The notes below the pieces were generated by a model. The model saw nothing but the letters and a program-made list of their open reading frames with translations. It searched no databases and was not told the origin of the DNA. DNA of 64,000 nucleotides, from NCBI GenBank assembly GCA_015680685.1, contig MNCI01038320.1:76033-140032 (forward strand). The letters are read 5' to 3'. Within the stretch, counting starts at the first letter, position 1; each line of letters begins with the position of its first letter. Positions 13,130-25,365 of the stretch are shown here, one piece after another. Both the position numbers and the translations under genes were made by a program. Source of the stretch: Gnetum montanum. Lineage: Eukaryota; Streptophyta; Gnetopsida; Gnetales; Gnetaceae.

Positions 13130-14722
13130 ATATTCAAAAAATGTATAGGCCTTTTAAGATGTGGATTTCTTAATGTTAATGGTGGATTCCAAATAAAGTT
13201 ATTTCTTTTGAATAGTATTATATTTTTGATAGCTTTGATATTTTTGGATTTGTTAAAACTTGGGAAGATGTTTGTTCTATAGATTTTGTATTTCTTGAAT
13301 TTATTAAATTTGTTGCATGAAATACAATAGTAGAACAAACAAACAAACCTTTTGATGACATTGTAGTGTTTATGCTTTTATAAAAGATTAATGACCATAA
13401 ATATTTTTTTTTATCTAAAAGTCTAACATTGGCATGATTGTGTTTTCCTGTCCATATGCTATTTTGCTCCTAGAGATGCTACATTGTATAATTCTATGGA
13501 GTTGTGTTGTGATCACTCTTTTTAATTCTTAAGTAGAGATATTGTAAAATTTTTAACAAAAGGCTTAGTATTTATTTATGGAGATTCTAATGTAATGATA
13601 GGTTCACAACAAATAAAAATTATTTAGTGGAAACATAATGTTGGCAATTTAGACATTGTTGAAGATCATAATTATACACGTCATTCTATATATGGAACTA
13701 TTAATAAGATGGGTCAAAAACTATTAGAATGGAAAAATTTTTAATCTTCTAAATTTGCCATGGTCATACTAGATTATCTCAATCTTCATCATTTACTTTC
13801 ATTTTCATAGATTGTTTTTATGTTCTTATGAAGATATTGGTTTTATTAAGTTGAAATTTGAAGAAGATTTAATGGAGTCTTGCCATCATCATGTAGGGCT
13901 TTTATTGCAAATTTAAATTATTTATCAAACAAAAATAAGAATAAAAATATAAAATAGTTTTAGTACAAATTCATCTTAGAATTCAAGGAAAATATATGAA
14001 TGCAACACATAACAAATAAACTCTTGAAAAATATCATAAGAGGCTTGAATAAATTTTTCTTGCAATAGTTAAGCAAGTTGTGCATTCACAACAACATGGT
14101 GCTAAGAAGATTTGGTTTGATGAAGATTATATGCAAGCTAGGTAAAATATTAAGAATTTAAATAAGAGTCACATACAAAGTTTAGTTAAGGCATATAAAA
14201 GCTTAATTAGAAGCAAAAGAAGGAAATTTATCACAAAGTAGCAATAATACTTTGCTTACATAATTAAAAAGAAACCTAGGTACTTTTAGTAATGTTTTTT
14301 TTTTCATAAAGAATATTTATTATTTAATTTTTATTTTTAGGATATTTTCTCATTTTTACAATAAGCTATTTACAAGAGAAGATGATAATTCTACTACCAT
14401 TGAATAACAAGCACACTTCCAATTTATTCTTGAGCAAATCATAAAAGTTATTAAAATGTTAGCATTTGGCAAAGCTGTAGATTTAGATGATATATATGTA
14501 GAATTATTAAAGTAGGTAGGATCTACCATTGATAGAGAAATTTGTACAAATTAAATTCATAATTGGAGCAAGAATTACATAAAGATTGAAAAACTTATAA
14601 GGCTATCTTGTTATATAAAAGGGGAAATAAAAATAATTTGAACAATTATTGAATGATCATTATGAATAATATTTTTGCTAAGTTGTTGGATACTCTACTA
14701 GAAAAAAGAATAAGTTCTTAGG
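13130..14722 (+). mobile_element. LINE, piece 1: endonuclease and start of reverse transcriptase
   Basis: The translated plus strand, with many stops, shows an apurinic endonuclease-like domain. Around 13230-13290 it reads FDIFGFVKTWEDV, like the 'DI-x-G-L-x-E-T-W' motif of LINE endonucleases. A block like CYFAPRD follows near 13460 and YGDSNVMI near 13580 (the GD-x-N motif). From about 14450 comes the opening of reverse transcriptase, with the pattern A-x-GKA-x-D-x-DxIxxELLK. The frame stops abruptly at 14722, where element B begins. A degenerate, non-functional copy of a plant non-LTR retrotransposon. Its exact 5' end is not fixed; 13130 is where similarity becomes readable. Confidence 0.75.
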
Positions 14723-15566
14723 TGATGAGCGGTGAGGTACCCCTATGATCAACCGTACGAATCACAAGTGTTCATACACGATCCGGTCAAATTCCATGGA
14801 TGGGACTAGTTGTGCATCTAAATTGATCATAGTTCGTTGTCTTCCCAGTTGGACTAGTGGTAGCTGTCTCATGTATGGTTTAGTCCAAAGTGAGGCATAT
14901 GATTGTTGATGTTGTTCGAACCTAAGCAAATCCTAATGATAATAAAGAAAGTAATTGATTAAGCTAATTAACAATGGAAAGTAAAGTCTAGAATAGCCTA
15001 CAAGTGATGAGTGTCTATTCCAAACCTTTCATACATGCCCTAAACCCACGTATCCACTACTAGGATTACCAAGTGCTATGCTACTAGGAAAACTAAGCAA
15101 ATACGTGTTTACACTCGAAATTGGTCATGCTCATTCTACCAATTCATTAACGTGCATGGAAATGTAAATATTAACTAAGTACATGGAATATAAATTGCAT
15201 TAAAAGTAAATTTATTCTAAGTTAAAGTGCTGCAATGAATAAGAATCAATCTTGATCTTATTATTGTTCATGGAATGTGTCTAGGTACATTGCCACTTGA
15301 ATCAGACCTCATACAACTAACTCAAATCCACTTTGTAGGCACTCACTAACTATTCTTTAAGATTATGGAATAAAACTACAAGAGTTTGGCTACTATATTG
15401 ACAAAACTATGAAAACTTAATGGCCAAACCATGCCTTCAAGTGCTATATTTAAAGGCCAACCCATACCCTCCAATATCAAATATTTGATAATGCATCTAG
15501 GGGCCTGATATTGGGGCTCCAGTATTGGATATCCAATATTGGAGCCAAGAAAATCATGAATCATCA
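14723..15566 (-). repeat. 3' LTR of element B
   Basis: On the minus strand it begins TGATGATTCATG at 15566 and ends in CA at 14723-14724. It aligns by eye along its whole length with 20588-21422. The TATA box seen in the other copies is altered here (tatttaaa near 15448). Confidence 0.85.
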
Positions 15567-15576
15567 TATCCCCATG
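15567..15576 (-). other. Purine tract beside the 3' LTR of element B
   Basis: The minus strand reads CATGGGGATA directly before the LTR start. The equivalent site in element C (54795-54804) reads TGTGAGGGTA. It is short for a polypurine tract but in the right place. Confidence 0.45.
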
Positions 15577-17663
15577 ATTTAATGAAAACTTGTCTTTGAG
15601 TTAAATAAAATGAAGAACAAGTTCCTTACAAAATATTGGGAATGTATGGGATTATTGACTGATATGCAAACTATTGATTGACTCTGAGTGCTGCATTAAA
15701 AAATTTTATTTAAGTGGATGCATACAAAATGATAGAGTGACAAAAATACTAGAGAGACATTTAAGATTACAAAATTTGTAGAGGTCTTCAAGAATTTGTT
15801 GAAGATGATTCTTCTTATTATCGCTAGTGGTGGTAGACTTCCAACCTTGATTATTATGTCAATGCTTTTCTAGTTATGCAGAACATTTTTGAAGGATGAA
15901 CTAAAATTTCTTCTCATTGTCCCATGGATTTAGCAAACATGCAATGCTTGAGTTGCTATCTTGTATGTGCTACAATTTGTCCATGGGCATATCCTCCACT
16001 GTCCCTCTCTTGGCTTTGTTATCATGTATGGCAAAAGACCTTCTCCCTTAGGCATTTCTTTTAGCATTACTTGTAGTCACCAAAGGATCAACATTAGTTT
16101 TGGTAAATTTTCCTTAATAATTAACCATTTTTGGATCTCTTAGTTTTCATTTAAGCATAAAGTGATTATAGCATACTATGCCCAAGGCTATGAGGTAACT
16201 AAAATCATCAAGCTATCTACATTATTTTGATTAATTACTATTAGTTACTATGATGTTTAGAAATAGGATGTTGGAAAAATTTCAAAAATTTTAAAGTAGG
16301 CATACCTAGCCCCCATGAATAATAAGCATAACGCCAGAAGAATATAGGTTTTTGAACAATTAAAACCAAAGGTCTAATTTAGAAGATGGCCAATAAATAT
16401 TAATGGATATAGACATAGAAAAGTGGGAAAAATTAATGAAATGGATGAGAAGTAGTCCCAAAATTATGCATAAATTCAGAGATATTATCATTAATGTTCT
16501 AGAAGATGTGAAGGTTAGTTCAAAGCCATGATTAACAAAAGTTATGCAATTGGGTCCTTCCCAAAGTAGGCTCCTACCATAATGCCCTTGCATAACCACT
16601 TCTACAAATGTCCATGGGCACTTGAGAAGTTAAAAGTAGAACATGTCTTTGTTCCAAACAACACACAAATGCCATGGTTGGGATGTTGCACTATACTATA
16701 CAGAATCAAAAGGCTCATAATCACATGTAGCAATGAGGTGAATAATGGAAAGAGAAGGGATTGCAGAGATCAGGATGTAAGGTTCTTGACCATGTCCACA
16801 ATAGGTTCTTGTGAAAAGTACGATTAAAATGATCAACATACCTATTTGTCCAAGCTTAGACCAAGTCCATACCATGAATAGTAACCTTACATTGATGTGT
16901 TCCTTCTTGCTAACCACCATGAGTCCATAACCACCTTAAAGAATAATCATCACTCTAGAAAGAGAAGAAAAGAGAAGAAGGAAGGAAAGGCCTTAGTTAG
17001 AGTGGTACTTTTAGGCATGGGTAACATGTTTTCCCAGCCCCATAAGCAATGCTTATAGCCCATTATTATGTCTAAGGGATGTGCTTTGAATTCCCATTAT
17101 TTTTTTTCTTTTTTTGTTTCTTTTATGGGAACTACACTATGCAAAGATAGAGCTTCCTTTTTATTTGTCGACAGAGGAGTGATGATACATTCCAAGAGAA
17201 GTCATAAACCACATGAAGGAAGTCAAGAAAAGAACCCAACAAGTCTCCTTGAGGTCACATCCTTTGCCATTCCCACTTGGTCATTCCCTCTTTCTTAGAG
17301 GTACAATGTTAATTGATGAATTTTAGTTTCATAAAATAAGAACCAAATTGTTTTTATAAAAAAGACCTTTTATTCAAAGAACTAGAGGGATGGATGAGGT
17401 GGTCTCACTACTTTACACAATTACTTATCCAATCATCTTAATAGCATAGTACAAAAACCCAACACATAGCATTAACTTCTACATCATGACTTGGTAATAT
17501 TATTAAAAAAAACATAAAAATACATTCATAAAGAAAAAAAAGAATGACTCAAGAAAAGAGAAAAATATAAAGAAATGGGAAACATATGAAGAATCAGAAA
17601 ATTTGAAAGAAATAAGAAAATGATAAAAAAAATTTAAAACAAAAAATAGGTGAAAAATACCAA
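15577..17663 (-). other. Non-coding 3' part of element B
   Basis: The first 120 bases next to the LTR match element C at 54795-54880, and 16960-17663 matches 1-756 and 57480-58350. Between these lie only short broken frames (for example 16360-16599 and 16696-16920). In element C the comparable interval carries a coiled-coil reading frame; I cannot find its remains here. Confidence 0.6.
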
Positions 17664-20455
17664 TTAGTTCCTAAACCAGGATGGAGCATCTCCCCCATGA
17701 CTAATCTTATGGTTGCACATTTAGGAGATGGACTTCAAAATCCCCTAGTTATACACCATCAGTTTCTCATCTATCATCATTATTGATTTAATTAATTGCA
17801 TGGTAGCACATCTAACATTGGTGACAATCTTATTTGGATCATTCAAAGATGTATCTTCATTTGGACTTGAAGGTATTTCTTTTTTAGAGAATTCATATGT
17901 ATTTTCTTCTTCTTCTTGATTTTCTATTTTAATTTCCAAGTCTCCATATTTAATATCATTTTCTGGTGTATACTTAGAGTGTAAGATGTCTATGTCTAAG
18001 TCCTTTGTTTGGTCCATTTTCTTAAATCTAGAACTAATAAGTAGATCAATGGTCTCCGTGCATGTTTAAAACAATCTTATATTCTCATTTTCAAGCCACT
18101 GGGTGTCTTCTGGTTTAGTTGGTACTAAGTAGATTGGTTTTTGTTCACACACTTTCTCTTGAAATTTGTTGTGGGTTGTATTAATATTTTGAATTTCTAG
18201 CCCACATCTACATCCCTTACTATTAGTAATGATGCATGGATTCTTCTGTCTCTCCACAATGATAGGTTCATCATTTATGTCTTGTGTTGGAGTGGCAATG
18301 GTTGCATATGATTAGGAGACATCATTTTTGTGAAGAAGGTTATTGCATTAGATTGGCCTTGTGTTGGTTCAGGTGATGTAGTAGGTCCATGAGTGTTTTG
18401 CTTCGGCTTACGACCTTTCCTTTAGAAGGGATGTTTCTAAGACTTTGGTTAAGATCTACTAGTGTTATTATTTCTATGTATGTTCACAGCACAAGTGGGA
18501 TTCTCTTGTTGATGTTGTGATGTTGAACCTTCTTGTGTTGTTGGAGCTAAGTATGAGAATATTGATGATATGATGAAGGGTGAGAGGTGTGAGGTGGTGA
18601 TCTCGTATAAGATGTTGTAGGATGATGATATTCGAGAGAGTGGTAGTAGTGATTTTAGGTAGAGGAAGTAGAATTGGTTGGGGAAATAGATTGTTGAACA
18701 TACTATCCATATGGGTTCAACTAGTAGTAAGGGTAGTGATAATTTGGTGGTGGCCTCCCTCATGACTATGGGTTTTGCCATTGTAGTTGATGACAATGTT
18801 GAGGCTGGTAATAAGTCTCCCTAGGATAGTATGATTGGTTGTGGGGTTGTCTATAATTACTAAGTGGGAAAGGAAATCTCTTGGGCATTTGTTTCTATAC
18901 AAACTTCAGATTTAATGCACCTACCCAATACTCATGTAAATGCAACAAGACCAAGTAATGGCCCTTTGGATGGTCATATAGGCAAATGTCACATCCACCA
19001 TCCTCTTCGGTGGTTAAGTTTATAGCCTCTTTTTCTACAATCATTTCCCCTTCTTGTTGAAAAGTGTTCCTAGCTGTTTCTTGGTTTTTTCCCTCCATTT
19101 ATTGTGATCACTTAATTCATTTTGTGCTACTCTCTTCTCTATTATTTCTTTACAAGTTTTAACTTTCTCATTCATTGAATTCGACATCCTATCCAACTTT
19201 TCTTAAATCCCAATGATAGAATTTTGTATTGACAAGGTTCATTGTAAAATCACCTCATCGGGAGCTGCTTCTTTTCCCTTATCATAGATATGGATGCTTT
19301 TCTTTTGTAGAGTTGGATCCCAATTATTTTCCTCTACATTCTTTCATCTACATAGCTCTCCTTCTTCTTTTGCCACATGCTTGATTAACTCTTTGATTTG
19401 ATGGGTTCATAGCTTGTATAATTGACCTGAAGCATACATCCCAAGGGTTTCCTTTATTTCATTACAAAGCCCATCTATGATATGGAAAAGTTGCCTTTCC
19501 TCAGAGAAACCATGGCCTAGGCTTCTATTAAGTAGAGAACAATATCTATCTAAGGCCATGTCCAAGGGTTCATGTTTTCTTATCTCCATCTTTGGATTTG
19601 TCTCGTCAAGTTGGACACCCTCACATAGGTTTGGTATTTTTCATTGAAGAGTTCCAACATTGTGGACCATTGCCAAATTGAATTTGGTTCCAACGATTTA
19701 TACCAACTTTCTACTTCATCAATTAGTGTCCTAGGAAAGAGCTTAATCTTTTGCCATCCACTTTCAATGTTGTATGAGACATAGGCATCATGGAAGGCTT
19801 GTAGATGATGTTGTAAATCTAAATCATAGCCTCCCACAAATTTAGGAATATTGTTTATATCAAGCCGAGTTAAGCAATTGTCCCTACAATGCCTATGAGG
19901 TATCTTAATCACCTCTTTGATCTACATCAAGCTCTTAGTGGCCAACAAGGATTCATCATCATTATACATGTTGTGATGAAAATTTCCATTTTTATTCATT
20001 TGATTATGATGATCATGTCTATGCTCATTGTGATGTCTTTGATTTTGCACTTAGGTTTGATTTCTATCTTTGTCTTGAGCTCATAATGAAGCTCTATCTC
20101 TATACCTACATTCATCTTCATTAAAACTAGATTTTGAAGAGGAAGAGGAAGATGAGGAGCTAGAAGAATCACCATAGCTTCTATAGTTCTTCCCATGGTC
20201 CCTTAATTTATCTTGTCTATGTTTAGAGGAGGTCCTAGGCCCTAAAGCCCTCCTTGATCTAGGACATACTTCATCTCCTCTATGATTTTCTGCACCAGTT
20301 GAACGTAGTCTTTAAGTGTAGTAAGGATCTAAATGAGCATAGGAAACTCCTATTTGAGGTTGTTCACTGCAATTTTCTTTAGTACATATCCTATCATTTC
20401 TCCTACAAGTGTTCTCATCATATGATGCATTATGGGTCCTATGTGAAGAAGACAT
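17664..20455 (-). pseudogene. Degenerate gag-like frame of element B
   Basis: The start is taken as the ATG at 20453-20455 (MSSSHRTHNASYDENTCRRN), matched in element A. Next come a Ser-rich and His/Asn-rich stretch and then the capsid region (19912-19580), with LIDEVESWYKSLEPNSIWQW and FNEKY, the classic retrotransposon gag pattern. After a frameshift near 19589 come LDRYCSLLNRSLGHGF and QLFHIIDGL. A coiled-coil segment follows near 19180, then a Cys-rich knuckle-like CDICLYDHPKGHY near 18990. The last residues, ISHGGDAPSWFRN, end at a stop at 17664-17666. The SHGGDAPS string matches the tract that follows integrase in element C. The frame therefore passes from gag to the 3' tract with no pol between. 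Several stops make it dead. Confidence 0.75.
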
Positions 20456-20566
20456 GGTTTTTCCTGATAATGTGTGTGACTTAAAATGTTAATGTTTTCT
20501 AAAAGATAGATCGTTACTAACTTTACAATAATCATGTATAATATGACTAATCTAGATAACTAGCAC

Positions 20567-20587
20567 CATCCCTAGCAACAACATCAA
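20567..20587 (-). other. Primer-binding site of element B (tRNA-Asp-like)
   Basis: On the minus strand it reads TTGATGTTGTTGCTAGGGAT, immediately next to the LTR end. It is a worn version of the plant gypsy site complementary to tRNA-Asp, and parallels 3420-3440. Confidence 0.7.
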
Positions 20588-21422
20588 TGATAAGCGACGA
20601 GGTACCCCTACATCCAACAATACAAATCATAAGCGTTCATGCACGATCTAATCAAATTCCATGAATGGGACTAGTTGTGCATCTAAATCATTATGCCTTG
20701 ATCATAGTTCACTATCTTCCCACTTAGACTAGTGGTAGCTTTGTCATGTATGGTTTAGTCCAAAGTGAGGCATATGATAGTTGATGTTGTTTGACCCCAA
20801 GTGACTCCTATTGATAATAAATAAATTAATTGATTAAGCTAATTCACAATGAAAAGTAAATTCTAGACTAGCCTACGAGTGATGAGTGTCCATTTTTAAC
20901 CTTTCATACACGTCTTGAATCCACATATACACTACTGGGATTACCATGTGCTATGCTGCTGGGCGAACCAACCAAATACATATTTAAACTCAAAATTGGT
21001 CACGCTCATTCCACCAATTCATTAACATGCATGGAAATGTAAATATTAACTAAGTACATGGAATATAAATTACATTAAAAGTAAATTTATTGTAATTCAA
21101 AGTTCTGTAATGAATAAGAATCAATCTTGATCTTATTGTCATTCATGGAATGTGTCCAAGTACCACTCAAATAAGACTTTATACAGCTAACTTAAATCCA
21201 CTCTATGGGCACTCACCGACTATTCTCTAAGATTACAGAATAAAACTACAAGAGTTTGACTACTTTATTAACAAAACTATGAAAAACTAATGTCCAAACC
21301 ATGCACCCACGTGCTATATTTATAGGTTGGCCCATACCCCCTGATATTGGATATTCGATAATGCATCTAGGGGTCTGATATCAAGAATTTGATATCAGAG
21401 CCAAGCAAATCATGACTCATCA
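20588..21422 (-). repeat. 5' LTR of element B
   Basis: This 835-bp LTR has TG at 21421-21422 (complement) and CA at 20588-20589 (complement). It is the direct-repeat partner of 14723-15566 and is followed by the primer site. Confidence 0.88.
21317..21324 (-). promoter_or_regulatory. TATA box in 5' LTR of element B
   Basis: TATAAATA on the minus strand within the LTR, conserved in the LTRs of A, C and the solo copy. It would drive transcription toward gag. Confidence 0.5.
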
Positions 21423-21427
21423 TTGGG

Positions 21428-22083
21428 CTAAAAGTAATTAGGTTAGGGCAAGGTGTTAAGTAGGTTTCAAACAAAATTACTTCACTATTAATCATTTAGT
21501 TACTCTTAGACATTATGAGATGTTTGTAAATATACCTAATAAAAAAGTTCTTAGTTATTTTATTAATATTGCAAAAGCATGTGATTTAATGATTCATACA
21601 AATGCACTTACATACAATTAGCATTCATTTAGATTTGATTGCAGTAACTCTAAGATTGTATGAGGAAGTGATTATTGAAATTATAGATAATAATTCAAGA
21701 AAAAATTTCAATTCTAGGGCAAAATTAGGGTTTAACAAAGTTGTCCACTTTATCCAACTCTCTTTGGTATCTTTAATGATAAAATGCATAAATAGTTGTG
21801 CAATGGGCAAGGTAGTCATGTTATTAAAATTGGATATCAAGTAGAGAATCTTCCTTTATATGCAAATGATGTAGCCTTGATCTTCAATACTATAGGAGGC
21901 ATGCAAAATATTTGGCAAATTTTAGAAAATTATTATCATTCATTTGGTCTTCAAGTGAATGTAGATAAAACTAAATTGATGATCTAGGGTACTGTTGTCA
22001 CATTTAGCCATTTCATGGAGCAGGCTTCAATTACTTAAGAATTTGTGAAGAAGTAGCTTGATTTTTAGTTTTAAAAAAAAAAA
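21428..22083 (+). mobile_element. LINE, piece 2: reverse transcriptase core
   Basis: This continues the reverse transcriptase interrupted at 14722. Readable blocks are FINIAKACDLM near 21570 (F-x-KA-x-D), a region near 21740-21780 matching QGCPLSPTLF (here CPLYPTLFGIF), and LPLYANDVALI at 21850-21890. The last is the YADD catalytic box with Asp changed to Asn. VNVDKTKLMI follows at 21955-21987. Stops and frame changes are frequent, so the copy is dead. The sequence then runs into an A-rich stretch (22070-22083), after which LINE similarity is lost until about 25366. Confidence 0.8.
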
Positions 22084-25000
22084 GAGAATAAGTACACAAA
22101 GACATTCTCATATTTTTAGGAAAAACACATATGAGAAAAGCTTGGTGAGAAGTACAAAATCATCAATATGTTATTCCACTTTACAATTCAATGAGGTTAG
22201 TTTATGAATACTGCAAATTCAGCAGTCCAGGCAGGGTGAAGTATTTCCTCTGTAAAAGTGGAGAATATATTTCTCTATAAGCAAATGCTGCAGAATGAGA
22301 GAGGTGCTTGTATTATTATAAGAAACCATGAGAACAGTTTCATTATTTCACAAGACAGTTTCAAACAATATACTGTGCAAAAGTAAATATTTAAGTGGAT
22401 AAACAGGAACAGGTTTCTTCAGCACTTCGTTACTAGAATCCTCATTCTCTGTGAACATTGCTTTGCCAGAAAACAATTACTGAAACTTGCAGCAACAAGA
22501 TCAAAAACCACAAGAAAGAAAAACAAAAACGTAATGATGCTAGTTGCTGGAATTGAGCAAGAAAATGCCAAGAAATCATTTCACATTTCGTCAAACACTT
22601 GTCACGGAGGGCTTCTCTGTTCTGCTTTCACAGTGAGCTGCGTTTTCTGAAACAAGGGTTATCAAAAATAAAAAGAACGCAGTCAGTTGCCACGCCTATG
22701 CCTTTGCCTGCAACCCCGGACAGCCGTTTCAACCGCAAACCGTGTTTCAACGTAGAAGACGGCGGATGAGCAGCAGCTGCAGGCGGCAAGAGAAGCAACA
22801 ACGGACAGAGGCATCAAAGTCGGCGGAACGGAGTGGTAAAGAGAAAACGCAGACGGCCGGTGCACACGCTTCTTGAGGGCAGACCTTGACGCAATCAAAG
22901 GTAGAAACAGTGGCAGGGAGATAATTAGGAAAAACGCAGGAAAGGAGAAGAAAAATGCGGGAGGCCCTAAATCAATTTAGGAGGGCAAACAGAAATTAAA
23001 ACCCTTTGTTTTGGGTGCATTGTTTCAGGAAAAATTCCTTTTCTTCCAGCGCGATGGCAAAATCGGATTTCTGTTACAGGAACAGCGACAAACACGCAGA
23101 CGGCCGGCGAGCAAAAGCAAGCGAATCCTGCAATAGCAATACCAATCCAGCACGCGGTCGTGGAAAAACCCCAAATTTTGAACCTACTTTTTCTGTATTT
23201 TGTCCCGCGCGTCTGCAGTTGCGCTTATAAAAAAAAACACAAACAGAACACAGCAAGAAATCGGTGATAATCATGCCCAATGTTAACACCTTCGATGCAG
23301 CAATATTCCTTATATGGCGGCTGAGCCTTCTCATGCGTGGCAGTTGCTAAGTAACGATTTTTGGTATGATGAATTAGTTGCAGGATCGATGGCTTCGCCT
23401 TCGGGCTCGTATTTTCGGTATTCCGAATTTTTCTCTCATAAAGTTAATCACCACTACTTTGGGGAAGATTAAATTAGATTTTATTAACATCACTATAACC
23501 CAGGGGTATTTCATTTAGGAATTTGGAAATTAAATAAGCTAAATTAACCAAATATTTTACTAATGCAAAACTTACAAGTAATCACCCAATAAAATTGCAT
23601 TAGATTACAAATTACATCTTCACTTATCAACCCATGTGTCAAATCCTGCAATAACATACTTTGTTATGAAATATTCATGAAAAACCTTATGAAAGGGAAC
23701 ATATGGCTATTTATATTTGTAACTAAATTCTAGCATTTTTATCTCTTTGGTGGTTGTAACCATCCAAAATTATTGTTGTAACTTACCTAACTAGTTGGAT
23801 AAAAATCTCCTAGCTTGTTGGGCAAGTAAATTTCTAATTGGATAGTTCAATTACTTAGGAGTAAAGTTAGCTAGGACATTTAGTAAGTAATCTCCTATTG
23901 GTTAACCAAGTTACTTGGGAGAGAAGTTAGGAGAGATATTTTTAAATATGTAACTTCCCTACCTACCTTGGAATCCTATAAATAGGCTTCAAGGGTCAAG
24001 GAGGAAAGATCATCACACATCAACAAGGAGCATCATCATCACACTTGGAAGATTTGTAAAGAAGATTGTTTGCAAGATGGCTTGCTAGAATAAAGATTTC
24101 AGCCTCTTTGTCATGGTCCTGTGAGTTATGCATTTCATTTTTTGTTTTGTTTAAATTGCTTAGCTAGTGGTTTAGATAGTATCATCCTTGGCAAGTAATT
24201 TTGGGATTTTTAGATTGCTCTTATTGTTCTTGTTGCCCGATAGAAATTTCTGTTAAAATTTTGCCATAGAAGCGCTAGTGAATAAAAGCCTTAAGAGCAT
24301 TTTAGTAGTAAATTTCGTTATTGTGCAACGTTTGGGAACTGCTATTGGGTTGTTGGAAGAGAGCCTCTGTTTGTAGTCACGCCGTGGAACAATTTAGTAG
24401 TCGAGAGGGTTCAGAAAATCTTTGGTATTTTGATGGGACCAGAATAGCTTCTTTATCTTTAAAGTGATTTTCCGTGTTATTTCAATCAGAAATTGTCAAG
24501 TCTTTTAAAGGTTCTGTTTGAATGCAATCGTTGGCATCTATTGTCTAGTCAAAGTGGAGTCTCGTACGTGGTAGTTTACGCAGCGATTTTTGATAGCACA
24601 ATAGGTTTGTCTTGAAGATATTGCTTGGTTGAGCCTTGGAAGTTTGAACAATTCGTAGATATTGAATTTGGAATAGCTTTATTGCGAAGTGTTTACTCGT
24701 GTCATTTTACCTTGCTTAAATATTTGAGGTCCACACAAATCTGCTTTCTTTTCTTTTCTGTCTATTTCCATTGAATCTTGCTCTATTTCTAGTTTTCTTG
24801 TGGAACTATATCTCTCTCTGGGGAAAATTAGGAGTAGATTTGCGGAGTTGTGCTCAAATGTTTATGCAAAATTTTATTTGTTACAAGCAGGTATTATAGG
24901 GACCGCGTAGACTAGGTAGTTTGAACAAAATAGGAAATTTACAACAACTCACAGTACTTGATAAAGTTGGATGAATCCCTTTAAGTAAGTCATTGTTAGT

Positions 25001-25365
25001 TTATACACAACATATACAACGCAATCGTTACATTGCACACAACCGCACGCCGCAACAGCACACGCACATACTCACATTAACTACTGAGTTATTTGGAGGT
25101 ATCTGGGCCTTGGTGTTGCCAGAGACCAGCAGGCACCTAAATCCTGTTCGAGGACACTCGTTGGCGGTCGTGTCCCAAACGGTCGCCAACAGGTACAAAC
25201 AATACCTTTTATAACTTTTACTTTAGAGATAACAATGTGCAAATAGTATATTCTTTTTGAATATATAGGTTTCATTTCTAAAAACTAGAAAGTAGAAATT
25301 TTTATTACATGCAGAAAATCACAAAAGATTTTTGGACAATTACATGTGGGAGAAGTGGATCAAAA
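22084..25365. other. 3.3-kb segment interrupting the LINE; GC-rich core and LTR-like part
   Basis: LINE coding stops before this segment and resumes after it. Both sides have a tttaaaaaaaaa run (22070-22083 and 25366-25377), possibly a target duplication but low in complexity. The part at 22600-23340 is clearly GC-richer than its surroundings and repeats CGCAGACGGCCGG at 22848-22860 and 23095-23107. Its short frames (22683-22898 minus, 23006-23230 plus) match no family I know. The part from about 23500 to 24960 looks like an LTR or promoter region. An inverted GTTGGCG/CGCCAAC pair lies near 25160-25190. I cannot name the element. Confidence 0.5.
23975..24095 (+). promoter_or_regulatory. TATA box and polyadenylation signal of an LTR-like segment
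   Basis: CCTATAAATAGG at 23975-23986 is followed about 100 bases on by AATAAAG (24089-24095). Just upstream, two imperfect copies of a block (near 23850-23890 and 23905-23945: TTACTTAGGAGTAAAGTTAG and TTACTTGGGAGAGAAGTTAG) suggest tandem promoter elements. This spacing is typical of a plant LTR. No matching partner LTR was found in the window. Confidence 0.4.

Larger units (their letters stand above)
14723..21422 (-). mobile_element. Element B: complete gag-only LTR retrotransposon inserted in a LINE
   Basis: Two direct LTRs, 14723-15566 and 20588-21422 (844 and 835 bp), enclose about 5 kb. On the minus strand the order is 5' LTR, primer site (20567-20587), gag (20455 down to 17664), the post-pol tract shared with element C (about 17663 down to 16960), unassigned sequence, a purine tract and the 3' LTR. 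No pol motif is present. Flanks are TTAGG (14718-14722) and TTGGG (21423-21427), a 4/5 match expected of an old 5-bp duplication. The LINE reverse transcriptase breaks at 14722 and resumes after 21427, so B jumped into the LINE. Collinear with element A. Confidence 0.88.

Noticed and set aside
22683-23334. Three overlapping open frames in the GC-rich block
   Set aside because: High GC lengthens open frames on both strands. The translations are Arg/Ser/Cys-rich without any family pattern, so I report the block but not the genes.
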